A stretch of 64,000 nt of DNA from Edolisoma coerulescens (taxonomy: Eukaryota; Chordata; Aves; Passeriformes; Campephagidae): positions 186,001 to 250,000 of the forward strand of contig VWZW01001341.1 in assembly GCA_013397115.1 (NCBI GenBank), written 5' to 3'. Shown here piece after piece: positions 37,151 to 49,282 of this stretch (its first letter is position 1; every line of letters begins with the position of its first letter). A model generated the notes under the pieces. The model saw only the letters and a program-made list of their open reading frames with translations. It did not search any database and was not told the DNA's origin. The translations under genes and the position numbers were made by a program.

Positions 37151-40100
37151 TTTGAAGGAAAGGGGGAAGGCTGCAGTCCTTACATGGGAAAATATGGACT
37201 AATCTGATGGTGTGCGTGTGATAAGAACTGTGTCTGTCTCTGCATGCGAGCTGCTGATCCAGCATTTTGATCGCAACAGTTCCCGAGTTGGTCTACAGCG
37301 AGAGTAAATGTGATCACAGTACCAAGCAGCTCATCCCGGATGGGTTAGGTCAAGCGGAGAGACAGGAGCTTCAGCCCTTTCCCAGAGCGTCTTAAGGGGG
37401 AAAGTTTTGAGGAGGGGTTGCCTTCTGCACACAGAGCCTCTGGGAGAAAAAGACATTTCCTATTCTGGTTTTTCCTCTACGCCCAGAAACATGAATATAT
37501 TTCTCAGATATAAGACAATTTTATGACAGGTTTAAATTATGTCAGCACCAGACATGCAAAATGTCTCTGGTAATGTTTCTTTTACAGTCCTGGTGTGTGA
37601 TTTAAACACCATTCATTAATATTATTAATGCTAAATGGAAGTGAGGTTTATTGCACTCAGTCTGCATTTACACCATTTAATAGTAACAGCAGCTATTTTC
37701 AGAATTAAATTACAGAGCTGCTTTATTGTATTTTTTAAATTAGACTTCCATTTTTCCCCCCATAATGCAAAGTCTTAAAATCAGAACGTTACTGAAAATG
37801 CATATTTTCTCAAGGGATAAGAAATGGATTGGAAAGTATCTAGCAGGATCGAGTTTTCCACCCTAACATTTCAAGTGTATTTAAGGAAATGTGCTCCAAA
37901 GAATCAAGAAGTGAGTTAAATATAGGCTGAATGCTAGAATATATGCAATAAAGTGCTTCACAAGGAAGACAATGAAGGCATAACCCCAAAGCAGCCATAC
38001 CCACAGCTGACTACCCCTAGCCTACATCCACCTAGTATACATCTATATTAGCAAGTAATGTGGATCAGTCTGGTGTTGGATCTCATGGTGTTGAGGGCCT
38101 AAATGATGTTCACACTTTTCAACAGTTTTTTCTTGAGATTCACTCCAGGCTGGATCTGTGGACTGAGGTCCCCATGAGAACTTAGAACACATCTGATATA
38201 CTCCTGGCACCTGTCTTCTGTTATACTGCTGTCTGAATCCACTCTGTGTACTCACCTGTGCTGGGTAAAACAAAACGTGGTAAGTGAGGATGATCTGGAG
38301 ATTCACTTCAAAAGCACGCCCTTGATCCACACTAAAACATGAAAGTGGATGTGCCCACGGGGTGTCTGACAGAAAGGGAGCTGATATGACTTTCCCAAAG
38401 CTGAGAGCTGGAGCCTGCTCCACAGCATACCATTCCAGCATCCTCCCCTCAAATCACCTTTCCGCCTGGTGCTGTGCCTCCACCCCCAGGCATGCACGAG
38501 CTCTCAGGTCTCCACTTCTGCAAGGAGCTATGCACTTTTTGGTGAGTGTAGACACTCCTTGTTTACCACTCGCATACCTTCACTTGGCTCAGTGCGGTGT
38601 TTTACCCCCTGCTATTCATTTTACCAGCGCCTGAAATGACAGGGATACTAAGCTAATGTTGTGTCATTGGAACTCTGCTCTCGGTGTAAAGAAAGAGAAG
38701 AATTGAGTACTGTTATTAAATCCTCCATTGTTTGAAGACTAAGGTCTGTCATTCTTTCCTTAGCCAAAGGTCTGGGTTATAATGAATCTGTGATAAATAT
38801 GTCTAAATTAGGCATGTGTTTGGATCAGACATGGCTAGAAATTGCCTGGCATTAAAATGACTGTGGAAAAACTTCTGTTCACACATGGAAACTGTTTCTC
38901 AGTTCAAACTGGCATTGGAAGCCTAGGGAGAAGCAAACAAGCATGCATTTATTCATGCAATTTATCTCTTCCATGGTATATGCCAAGGTCCCCAAGTCAG
39001 TGTTTGCTTTGCTAATGGCATCTCTACAGCAGTTCATTTACTTGCCTTATATGGCCTGTACATTCACTCCCTGAGCTGCTGCCATTCTGCTTTCCCTCAT
39101 GGAAACTGTACATTGAATTCTGCATCTCTCCTGAAGCATCTCATCTTGCCAACTGTCTCTGAATGCCCCCACAAGCTGGCTGCATGACTTAGTCACTTGC
39201 AGGGAAAAAAGCTTTATTTCACAATCCATCTTCTGTCCAATGAGTTTTGTTTTGATTACAAACAAATTAAACACATTGTGTATATAAGGTAACATCCAAA
39301 TTCTCATTCCATTTCTTTCCTAATGTTTAAAATTCAACATGCTTCAACTGTATCAACATTTGATTCCCCTTTCAGGATCATTGTGCTTGGAAGTATTTTA
39401 CTTGAAAGTTAGCTGAAATATTTCTATCCCCATCTAACCTGTTCAAAAGAAAAGGGGAGTTATTGCATTGTGCTTTAGGATTCACAATCTTTCTTGTAAC
39501 CACAAAAGCAGACACCTCCTCAGAATAGAGCAATAACAAAACACATGGTCCCCAGGGTCTTGTCTATACTGAAATAGCAGCTGGTTTTAAAATTGGTCCT
39601 GGTGTTTTGAATTTTGAGAGAATCCACTTGTGAGAAATCTTCATAGTTGGTCCAGGAAACCTGAGCTGTGGATTACCCTCTGCTGCAACTACTGAAGTCA
39701 GACTGAATCAAACACCAATGAATACATTGTCAGAAAACTGCCCTAGAAGGGAGATGAGAAAATATGCTTATAGATTTTACCATTTTGCTTCTCCTCAATC
39801 CATTGACTAAGCTGCTGTTACAGCTGGGGCACTACAGACTTGATGGAGCTAATCAGCACAGCAGAAAAAAGACAGAAAATCCTGTCACTGTACCTAAATC
39901 AATCCTGGCTAATGTACACATCACAGGCTCGACCACAGGCTCTTTCATTACAGTATATCCTGTAAAACAATATAAAATGCCATAGGGGAGTATATATGTT
40001 CCTGAACCCCAACAAAAATGAAGCAGCTACCAAACCTCCATCTCATTCTTCAGTCTTTGACCAGAAAAAGAACCAAGAGGGTTTTATCTTTCAGGCCACC

Positions 40101-41399
40101 ATCTGTTTTTGGTTGTGTGGTCTGCAGGAAAGTGATCACACCAACATGGTTCCGAGCATCTCACAAAACTGGATCTTCAGGTCGTGTCTGTACTCGATTT
40201 TAAATGAAAAAGGAAGGTATATGTACTACAATAGACTTGAGGCTATGTACTGGGAGCAACAGAAAGTCAACCCAATTATTCAAATACAGTCACTAAAAAC
40301 CAAACAGACAAGTGATGTTAGAGAAATAACCTGATAATTAGTATATATGCCTGAAATTATGTCCAATCTTGCAGCAGCTAGGGAAAAAAAAAATCAACTA
40401 AACAGACAGAAAAAGAGAACCCCAATTCTAACACCTGCAAATTTCTCAGAGGAAGGTAAGGAAACAAATTCAAGTGACCAGATCCTGTCCATCCATATGG
40501 TGTCCTTCCAAGCCAAACACATTGCATGTTTTCTACTGTGGGTGGAACTAGACACCTGGGAAGATTTTTGAGCTGTTATATCCAGACCTGAATCTTGGCC
40601 TATAAACTTAGCTCTAACCAAAAGATCCTTTCTCCACTTCTATTCTAATACTATCCTATCATTAATACTTATTTTTTGGTGGTTCTCATGGTGGCAAATG
40701 TTGTGAATTCTCTTACTAACAATTCATGAACAAAACTTGCCACATTTCTGAAGGGAAGTTGTCTTACTGGATACAGTGCTGTTGGTGCTAACATCAGTCT
40801 TTTAATCTCTGGGTGCACATACAAATAACATGTCAATGTAAAACAAACGAGGAAAACAATCTTTATTATTTGCCATAAACCCTCGATATGTTGTTTCATC
40901 TTTATTAAGTCACTACTTATCATCTATTATATAAAAGCCACCAGGTGGTCTGCATTTTGCAAGGCTCTAAAATAGTAGCTACAGCTATTGTTTTTCTCTT
41001 TTGTGTTCTGTTGTTGACAGGCCTGGTGGCTTTGGGAGAGGCCAAGGAGGTTTATTCTGCACCAGCCCCACAGCTGAAGGGAGGAATGCCTGCTCTGCCC
41101 TCACAAACACTACCAAAGTGACTGAGCTCTGAGATTACAGGTCCCAGACCCATCCTCCTTTACCAGGGAATTGTCTTAGCCCTGCACAGTCCCCGGAAAA
41201 ACATGTTGCTGGTTTCAATCCTAAATTTCCACTATTCTTAATTGGACTTTCTAAAATAAGGAACATCTGGATGATGAACGAGTTGATTTCCCGGTAAGAA
41301 ACGCTCATCTACTGGCAGCCTGCTTTCTGTGCGTGTAGACCCAACACAAATAATTTAATAATGTCATCTTACATACGAGTGGGACATCTGTCTGTCTTC
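37151..41399. other. Intergenic spacer between LHFPL6 and COG6, left part
   Basis: AT-rich DNA with no gene recognised. 37490-37760 has several ATTA-type homeodomain cores, including an inverted pair (CATTAAT, ATT, ATTAATG at 37614-37630), and might be a regulatory element. A 132-codon minus-strand frame at 38043-38441 was considered and not accepted. Confidence 0.55.
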
Positions 41400-41960
41400 C
41401 CCCTGTTAAAGAAAGATGCGGGGAACGTACAAAGAACAGGTCTTGCCGCGGTGCTTTCTCGCATTAAGTGGCGGGCGCGTTTGGAGACATGAGTTTGTTT
41501 AACGACACGTGCAACAGCAAGAAGATTTTTCTTTTCACTTTAAAGCCTCAGCCTGGGATCAGCTTTCAGCAGGAGGTCACAGTTTCCGCGCAGGGCCCGG
41601 AGCATGCCGGTGCCCCGGCGATGGGGTGCCCGGGGCGGCGGGCGCGGGCTCTGCGCTGCTCGACAGTGACACTCGGCGGGCGGCGGGGCCGGAGCAGGGC
41701 TGGGGGCGGCCGGGACGGGCGAGCCCGGGACACGGGAGCCTCACACCTCCCGGCCCCGCGGGGCTGGCGCGGGCTGTGCCCCGGCCCCTCCGGAGCGTTT
41801 GATGCGGCTGCAGACGAGGAAGGGCGTGTGTGTGAAAAGCGGGGGCAGAGAGCAGAGCTTGCTTCTGTTCTCCATAAAACCTCTGGGATTTTTAACCGCC
41901 CTGGGCCACTGTCCGGAGGCTCCTGAGGTGCCTTTGCAGAACCCGAAGGCGGCACGGTTT
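41400..41960. promoter_or_regulatory. Second CpG island, no gene assigned
   Basis: GC- and CpG-rich sequence between AT-rich flanks, roughly 5 kb from the first island and 10.4 kb upstream of the COG6 start. It includes GC-box-like GGGGCGG strings. It could be an alternative LHFPL6 promoter, a non-coding RNA promoter or an orphan island. Open frames of 97-152 codons across it, one starting at GTG, resemble nothing known and reflect base composition. Confidence 0.6.
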
Positions 41961-42429
41961 GGTTAAACTGGGTGTATCTGAGAACGGGGCTCAAGGCAGC
42001 GTCCTGTTCCTCCCCCGGCCTTTTTCCACAGAACTAGAGCAGAGCTGCCTCTCCCTCGAGCTCCAGCAATCACTTGCATCTAGGTCACCCTATTAGATCA
42101 CATTCCCAAGGATATGGCTAATGGTTTCTGGGGTTTTTAGAAAGGAAAGCTGAAAATCCTCTCGTTGGGTACAATGGCCAATTCATTTTCCAAGTGGAAG
42201 CTCATTTCCTCCCCTCCCCATCACACCCTGAGGGTTGTACAGAACTCAGGGACTCCGTGAAGCTGGAACTTCTGAAATCTTGCAGAGATTCATTCACAGA
42301 AGTATTGCAATGCCAGCTCTTGTCAGCTGAAACCCAAACAGAACTCACTTTCACGTGTATCCATGTCCGAAACATGTTCTCAGTGGGGGAAGAATCAAGC
42401 TCCTTTTATTACAGCTCTCCAGAAGGCTT

Positions 42430-42565
42430 GTCATTAGCAAATCCACTATGTATATAACATTCATATACCTACATGGGTATGCATTTATTAGATATATGTG
42501 TGTTTATAATGCAGATATATGGATTATATACATATATCTATAGTACATATATAGGTATAGATATA
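42430..42565. repeat. AT-rich (TA/ATAG) low-complexity tract with inverted repeat
   Basis: Interspersed TATA, ATATAC and ATAGGT strings. At 42513-42539 AGATATATG is followed 9 nt later by its complement CATATATCT, a 9-bp-arm hairpin. It abuts the CR1 fragment directly on the right. Confidence 0.8.
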
Positions 42566-42975
42566 GGAGATCAGGCTGGTCAAGCAGGACCTGCCTTTCA
42601 TAAATCCATGTAGGCTGGGCTTGACCCCCTGGTTGTCCTGCATGGGCCGTGCAATGGTACTCAGGATATCTCTTCCATAACCTTACCTGGTGCCAAGGTC
42701 CAGCTGAGAGGCCTGTAGTTCCCCAGATCATCCTTTCAACCCTTCTTGTAGCTGGGCGTTACATTTGCTAATTTTCAGTCATCTGGAACTTCTGCAGTTA
42801 ACCAGGATGGCGGGTAGATGATTGAGAGTGGTTTGGCAAGTTCTTTCACGAGTTCCCTCAGTACTCTGGGCTGGATCATCAGAGCCCGAAAACTTGTGCA
42901 TGTCTAATTGGCATAGCAGGTCACTAATCATCTCCTCTTGGTTTGTGGGGGCTTCACTCACCTTCCATATGTGCT
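42566..42975 (-). mobile_element. Internal CR1 fragment (N-terminal reverse-transcriptase region)
   Basis: On the minus strand the sequence encodes the CR1 RT stretch NYRPLSWTLAPGKVMEEIS, upstream of the region kept in the 12.5 kb copy. It continues through GFMKGRSC-like text (here WIYERQVLLDQPDLL in a shifted frame). Stops and at least one frameshift are present. The copy ends abruptly at 42566, before RT motif A, so it lacks the CR1 3' end. This is unusual, because CR1 copies are normally truncated only at the 5' side. Confidence 0.88.
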
Positions 42976-44645
42976 CTGGGAAGACCTCTTAACCCTCTCA
43001 GGGAAGGTTCAGTGCCTAGAGTGTTCTCTCTGTATTAGACTGTAACAAAATAACCTACCCATAGATTGTGCTTTTGCAATATAAGTACATATTTCGATAT
43101 CCTTTTCCCGATGAAAAGGCTAATTAGCAAGGTCGTTACAGTTACCACTTATATGGGGGAAGATAGTAATTCCATTAATGTGCTCACAGGAACTTCATTT
43201 ATATTACCTCTTAACCTTTACAAGGATATTATCATTTCAATAATTAAAAGCTTTTTGCCATTTAATTTGCAGTTTACCATTTTCAAGGGAAATTACCCAT
43301 TAAAACAAGGACGGTTTTTTTTTTTTGAGGAAAAAATTCTTCACTCAAATATACACCATAAGCAGGCCTTAGAGAAACTAGATATTTGCTAAGCCACTTT
43401 CATGTTTGAGTAGAGAGGACTCTGTATTAGCTCTGCATATTAAAGAACTGCCCATTGCTTGAGTCTTTAGACATTTGGAAAAAATGAGGCAGAATAGGGC
43501 TGAGACAGTGACAAAAAGGGAATTAATTCTTATCCTCTTCCTTCCAATTCTGTAAGGCAATGAATCCTTCCTCTCTTATCGGTGCAGTAAGAATTGACTT
43601 CCTTCTTTCTTTGCAACCATCTTGCTTCTTCTACTGAAGTTAATTTATGCTGCAATACCCATACATGAGGGCTTCTGTTAACTTCAGTGACTGAAAAAAA
43701 TAAAGGAACTTTGGCTCAACTTTGTAAAACACAGAAACTCTGTCCGTGAATCACCCAGCACTTAAGTATATCCTCAAGACAGTGCCTGACACTTTGGAGA
43801 ATGGAGCTTAACATATGGATTCCTGCTCACACTCAAGTCTCTTGTAAAACAACTCTTCAACGAATCAGACATAAGCCAGTATCCCTGTGGTAGTATGCTG
43901 GCATATCTCCACTACTGATAATAGAAATTGTGTCCAAATCCCATCATACTGAAAGAAATTTAGATAAATATTGGTATCTGAGAAGGTCAGTAATGCATTC
44001 CAAGTGGGCATATCTGTGATAGAGTGAAATACATACTTCTGAAAGAGGGATTTGCATGGGAAGATGAAGAGAAGGTGACAAAATTAATGAAGGGAAGAGG
44101 CACAGGAGAAGAGGGAAGAGAAGAAGCAGGTATGAACTAGACTGTATCATTGATTTATGAAAGGAAATGTAAACATTTTTTCTGATTCAGGTGCAAAAAC
44201 TAAACTAGCCCTTGAGCAGTTCTACCTTTTCAACTAGCAAGTCCATGATATGTCATCCAAAATGATATACATCTGCACGATATGTCACATGCCTACAGGC
44301 ACCAACTAGATCATTTTGCTGGGAAAATAAGACATCTTATTTTTTAATTGGAAAACCAAACCTCCTGGGTTTTTTACCCCCTTCCCCATGAGTATAAGGA
44401 GAACCTGGGGTTACACCAGGATTCAAACACAGTATTTCATTTCCACAGCACTGAAGCTGGGGCTTACTCTTAGAATTATTTGCAGAGAAGTCAAATGCCA
44501 CAGTCAAACGAATAGGGGTAAAAAAAAAATTCTACTCAACAGTCCAGCGCACAAGTTTTCTGTGCAGTCAGTGGAGAGGACTGGGTAGGAATTTGAGGAT
44601 GAATTGCCTTCTGCAAGTGCCTTTCTTTCCATTCTCTGATAGGAT

Positions 44646-44671
44646 GGTTAGCTATTGAGGTTAGCTATTGA
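44646..44671. repeat. 13-bp tandem duplication
   Basis: GGTTAGCTATTGA occurs twice in perfect head-to-tail order. Confidence 0.95.
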
Positions 44672-47480
44672 TTTTACCTCTGACTTTTAGGTGTTAGAAG
44701 ATTGGTGAGATGTATTCCTCTAAAAGTTCTTCATTTTGTCCTCAAGTGTTCGGATATTCAAGTTGAAGAGAGCAAGAATAGATTCAGGCCACTTAACATT
44801 AAGAGCTCCTTATATCAGCAATGGATCAACAATTACAGCACAGCAAAATAATCTGCTTTTTGACCAGTAAAAGGAAAGTCGAGCTCTAGGCCAGCATGGG
44901 CATTTCTTGTCATAAGCTTTCTGCAGTGAGGCACAAATACGTTCATTTTGCCAGTTAGCACTGCAATCCACAATCTGGTTAAAGCAGCCGATGCTTTTCT
45001 TTGAGATGTTACTGTGCCTATATTATTAGTACTGTAGACTTTATCACATAAAAGGACGTATGGGACAGAAGCAGAAGGAAGCCTCTAATCATCAAAATTA
45101 ACATAAAAATATCTTTTCAAAACCTCTAGACTGGCAGTTCACTCAACATGACATTTGCTTTTTGACAGGCATGTGCTCTGCATGCACAACAATATTATAA
45201 GATGGCATTGTTCAAAGAAAGTTGACAGTGATGGGTGATGTATATTCAGACTGATGATACTCTGAAGAGAGCTTTACCTGCATGGACAAGAAAGTCCTTG
45301 CTAGTTTGCATGCAAAAGGAAGCTTGGGGTCTATCCTAGGGAACTTGATAATCTCTTGTAATTAGTACTGTAATTGGAGGTTGCTGGAAATGCTCCTTGA
45401 GCTTCTGCCAGGGAATGTGAGTGCTTCACAAAGCTGTTGACACCGTTCTGTACACCCAGCCTCACCAACTTAGTCAGCTGCAGTAGGTGCCAACACCGAA
45501 CTCCTGCTTTGCCAAAACTCTCATCTAAGCAGAAAACACACAATGCTTTTTCCTTCCAGTATAACCACAGAGTGACACCAGTACTACCCAGCCCATCACC
45601 ATGCTCCCTTCTGCTATCCTGCAGCCCACTGGTGATCCCAGGTCACACTAGGTCACCACCAGTCTGCCAGTTCTTGGCAGAGACTCACTCCATCCCCACT
45701 GTTTCAGATTGCAAATGGATAAATATGAGCCACATATACCAAAGTTTAGAAACAACATTTGCCTTCCATTGGGAACACAATTATTTGCTTCCACTGCATC
45801 AGTCATGGGGATGCTAGTTCTGTAATAATGCCATGAAGGCAGAAATGACCACCAGAAAGGGGTGCCAGGTAATTTTAGCAACAAACTGCAGGTTTAAATG
45901 TATTTCTTCTGGAAGTGAGCAGATCTTTGCATAGAAATTGTTTGCAACCCAACTACAGTGACTGCAACCAGTGTCAGCCATTAAGTAATAAGGTATTTTT
46001 ATCCACAGCAGCCCTCCAGCATCTCTGAGGGCTATGGCATCTCGCCAAGGCTTTGGAAGGGCTGTATGAGCTGACACACAAAAATGAATGGTTGAGGCAA
46101 ACCCAGATGACACTTCTAAGTCAACTTGACAGAAAGAATCAAATCCAAATATACCAGGCAGCTCCACACTGGAGTTGCTGAGAAGCTGTTTGGCTACCCT
46201 CCTGACAGATGTCTGAGTGTGACTTCTGGCATTTTAGAAACTTCTATTTCTCCTGAAGTAGCAATAAAATTCCATTAAATTCACCCAAATAGAATTGTTA
46301 TGAGCACTAGGAAAAGCTATTTATGACAACCATACCTGTAAAATTAGGTTGATGTTATATTACTGCTATGAAAATTGCCATGATCATCAACACGCTTTCT
46401 GCAACTTTTACTAGCAACATCCCTAAAGTGCTCTTTCACAAGACAATGGCTTTTGTGGTGAAGCTGTACAATTTTTGCCTCATAGCACACTACTGCTTTT
46501 TCCCTCAAGAGCTCCTTGTGCACGCATGGCTCCAGATACACTTTTGCCTGACAAAATTGTTAGCTGCTATTTAAAAGGGAGTTTCTACATGCCAGATGTC
46601 CCTGACCATATACTCTTGTCTATTCTGTGCCACTACAAACATTTGTGCAGGTTTTGCTGGGTTAGCAAGGTGAGAATTCTATCATCTTATGCAACTATAT
46701 CCCAGCCAACAGCTACCAGATCCAGCAGAGCAGTTATTAATGCTAAGGACTATACTTTGGATATTGGCTATGGTAAAGAAATTGCCTGGAGCTGAGAGAA
46801 GTCTGTCATACTATCCTGCCTGCGTGGCAGAAGTGTGTGTGTATAGACGCAAAAAGGGCAAGAGGGCAGAAGCTATACAACAGGAGTTTAAAAGGAGCTT
46901 TGGAAAATTCAAATAGGCTTCAAAACAGAGACCAGCCAGTCAATGTAATAAAAAAAGTGAAAAAAAAAAAAGGGCTGCAAAAATGCACTTCATTCTAGGT
47001 TTATGCATCTCTTGTCCTGCCAAGTGGAGTTAAACTATCTTGGAGTCCTGTATGAATCCTGAAAGGCAGCAATATATGCTACATTTATCACACATCTTTA
47101 GTGACTTGAACTGTAAATACAAAATGACCATGGTGGTTGGGTTCTGGGAATAACAAGAGTGCTTCAGTGAAGAATAATCACAGTTGATCATTAGCTGGGG
47201 GGCTTAAGGCAGTGCCCGAGTTTCCACTAAGGGATCACAATAAGAGCCTGTTCACAAGAAACATACTGGAAAAGTCAAGGGAGGAAAAAACCAAGAGATT
47301 CGACAGACATCCGTAAGACATGGACATATGACCCACAGGTCTGGATTAAAATACAGCAATTGGAGTCAAAGTTTGCAGCAGTTATGGTCTTTGTTAAAAC
47401 TTGTGTTGCTGATGTACTGACTCAAAAGGAATTTTTCTAATGCCATCATTCTTACAATTTATTAGATGTACCTTTGGCTT

Positions 47481-47511
47481 GTCATGATCCACATCATGAC
47501 CCTGTCATGAT
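47481..47511. repeat. GTCATGAT repeated in alternating orientation, three copies
   Basis: GTCATGAT at 47481-47488, its reverse complement ATCATGAC at 47493-47500, and GTCATGAT again at 47504-47511. Each has a palindromic TCATGA core. Spacers are 4 and 3 nt. Confidence 0.95.
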
Positions 47512-49235
47512 CTCATAGAGGGCCTTTTGTTGATCAGCTGATGTGAGGGCACTGACCAGTAATTTTGATATTGTTCTCTAAATTTTCTTTGCTAGAGATT
47601 GACTTCAGCAGAGATCAGGACATACTGAAGGATACTTTTTCTTTGTCTGATGGTGAATAGTTGCAATTTTTGTTCAGTTGCTTGGGTTATTTTTTATTTC
47701 ACCTATAAAACAGAACACATTCCAGAGACTTTTTGCCAGCAGGACATGGAAAGTCATTGCTTGAAGAGATAGGGCAGCAGGTCTGGCACACATCATTATC
47801 ATGTGTTCTGTGTCCTGCTTCTATTTTAATTTTTTTTTTTTTGCAAAAATATTCCTCTTTGTTGCTATATTGTTATTATAATGATAAGAGTAATCTTCTA
47901 TATTAGAGATCTTATCAGCATACTAGTGAGCATATGCAAAGGAAGATAAGCTTTATACTTCAGCCACAGGGACATAGTGTCACTAAGGTGATGCAGTTCA
48001 TCAGCCACAAGCAGATACTTGTTCTCAAGGCTCTGCAATCTAAACTGTTTGTTTTTCGGTTTTTTTAGGTGAAACATGGGCCCTCACTGAAGTGAGTGGC
48101 AGTGCCATGTCAATGTAATTGACCTTGCTGGGGATGTGGCCACATAGTTCAGACAACCACTTCCTTAGAAAAGTCCTTTATTTTGTAGTGTTCTCGAATC
48201 AAATAAATTTAGACTAAACCCTATTAGTTTTGCTGACACAGTACTTCCCTTGAAATCAATGGTTGGGTTTTTTGAACAGGAAGATTTCATGGGCTTGGTA
48301 TGTATTAAAGTGCACTCTGTACTGCTAGTGTTATCTTTTCAGTGAGTTATAACAAACAGAAGTTTTATAGCTCCTCAACCAGGTGGCTGATTCAGCATCA
48401 CATATATTAGAGCCACTACTGCTGACTGTGAGGCACAACAATAAATCCTCAAGTGAGATAGCATGAGCTAACCCAAAACTTTAGAACTGTACATTCTCCT
48501 GGACCTTCAAGGGACACAGACAGGTTTCACTACATGTTGCAGTCAGGGTGATCTTTGGCCAAATCACTCACAGTCATACCTCAATTTTCAAAATGAGGTC
48601 AACATTGTCTGAGTTTTTTTAAAAAATTGTTAGCTCAGGGAATTGATTTGGTCTGGTGAAAAGTATCTACAGTATTAACCTCTAAGAAAATAAATCATTA
48701 AAAAATCCAGCTCTAACTGACTTAAAGACACAGAACACTTTCCTGTGCTCCTGCCTATCACTTGGCTTTTCTAGTCCAACCGTAGCACAAAAAGGCATCA
48801 AAATACTGGAGAAAGCAAAGGAATAATTTCTTGGAAGAGAACTAGTGAAGATTATAAGGCAGTGGTGGATTTCTTTTGGGGTATGCTGTGTGCAGTGGAG
48901 AGACTGGCAGAGCCAAGTTCCACTCACCTGATCATCTGTAGGGATAACAGCATAAAGGGCTGTAAACATTTTCACAGGGAGGCATAGTTGAGCAGCAATA
49001 TATCATAGCTAGCTTCCTGCACATACTCTTCTTCACTGCATCTGAAAGCATCAGGACCTGTAAATTTTTTGTAAAATAGCACTGTCAAACTCCTTTTATC
49101 TATTATACTGTAAGAAAAATACAACTAATTATGGGCATTTTTACATGACCTTTCACCTCCCTGACTTCACTTCATAATGCTTCCCATTCCTATGTGCTCT
49201 GTGCATCATATTGAGGCAAGCTCTGCATTAGTTTA

Positions 49236-49282
49236 TCCTTCCTTCCTTCCTTCCTTCCTTCCTTCCTTCCTTCCTTCCTTCC
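49236..49282. repeat. (TCCT)n tetranucleotide microsatellite, about 12 copies
   Basis: An uninterrupted TCCT repeat of 47 bp, likely length-polymorphic. Confidence 0.97.

Larger units (their letters stand above)
42976..49235. other. Intergenic spacer, middle part, no gene recognised
   Basis: AT-rich DNA. Frames of up to 126 codons (for example 45437-45817 plus and 45814-46167 minus) have no recognisable family or splice context. Small repeats are listed separately. Confidence 0.55.

Noticed and set aside
35775..37202. 475-codon plus-strand and 341-codon minus-strand open frames across the CpG island
   Set aside because: Most of each frame is the N gap translated as X, and the rest is stop-poor GC-rich sequence without any domain. 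They are artefacts of composition and the gap.
38043..38441. 132-codon minus-strand frame with a nearby CAG|GTGAGT donor-like site at about 38240
   Set aside because: No family resemblance and ordinary composition. The donor-like string lies within the frame rather than at a plausible end. Possibly part of a non-coding transcript, but unsupported.
41468..41926. 152-codon frame in the 41.4 kb CpG island
   Set aside because: Starts at GTG, is rich in Gly/Arg/Pro from GC composition, and has no recognisable motif or splice context.
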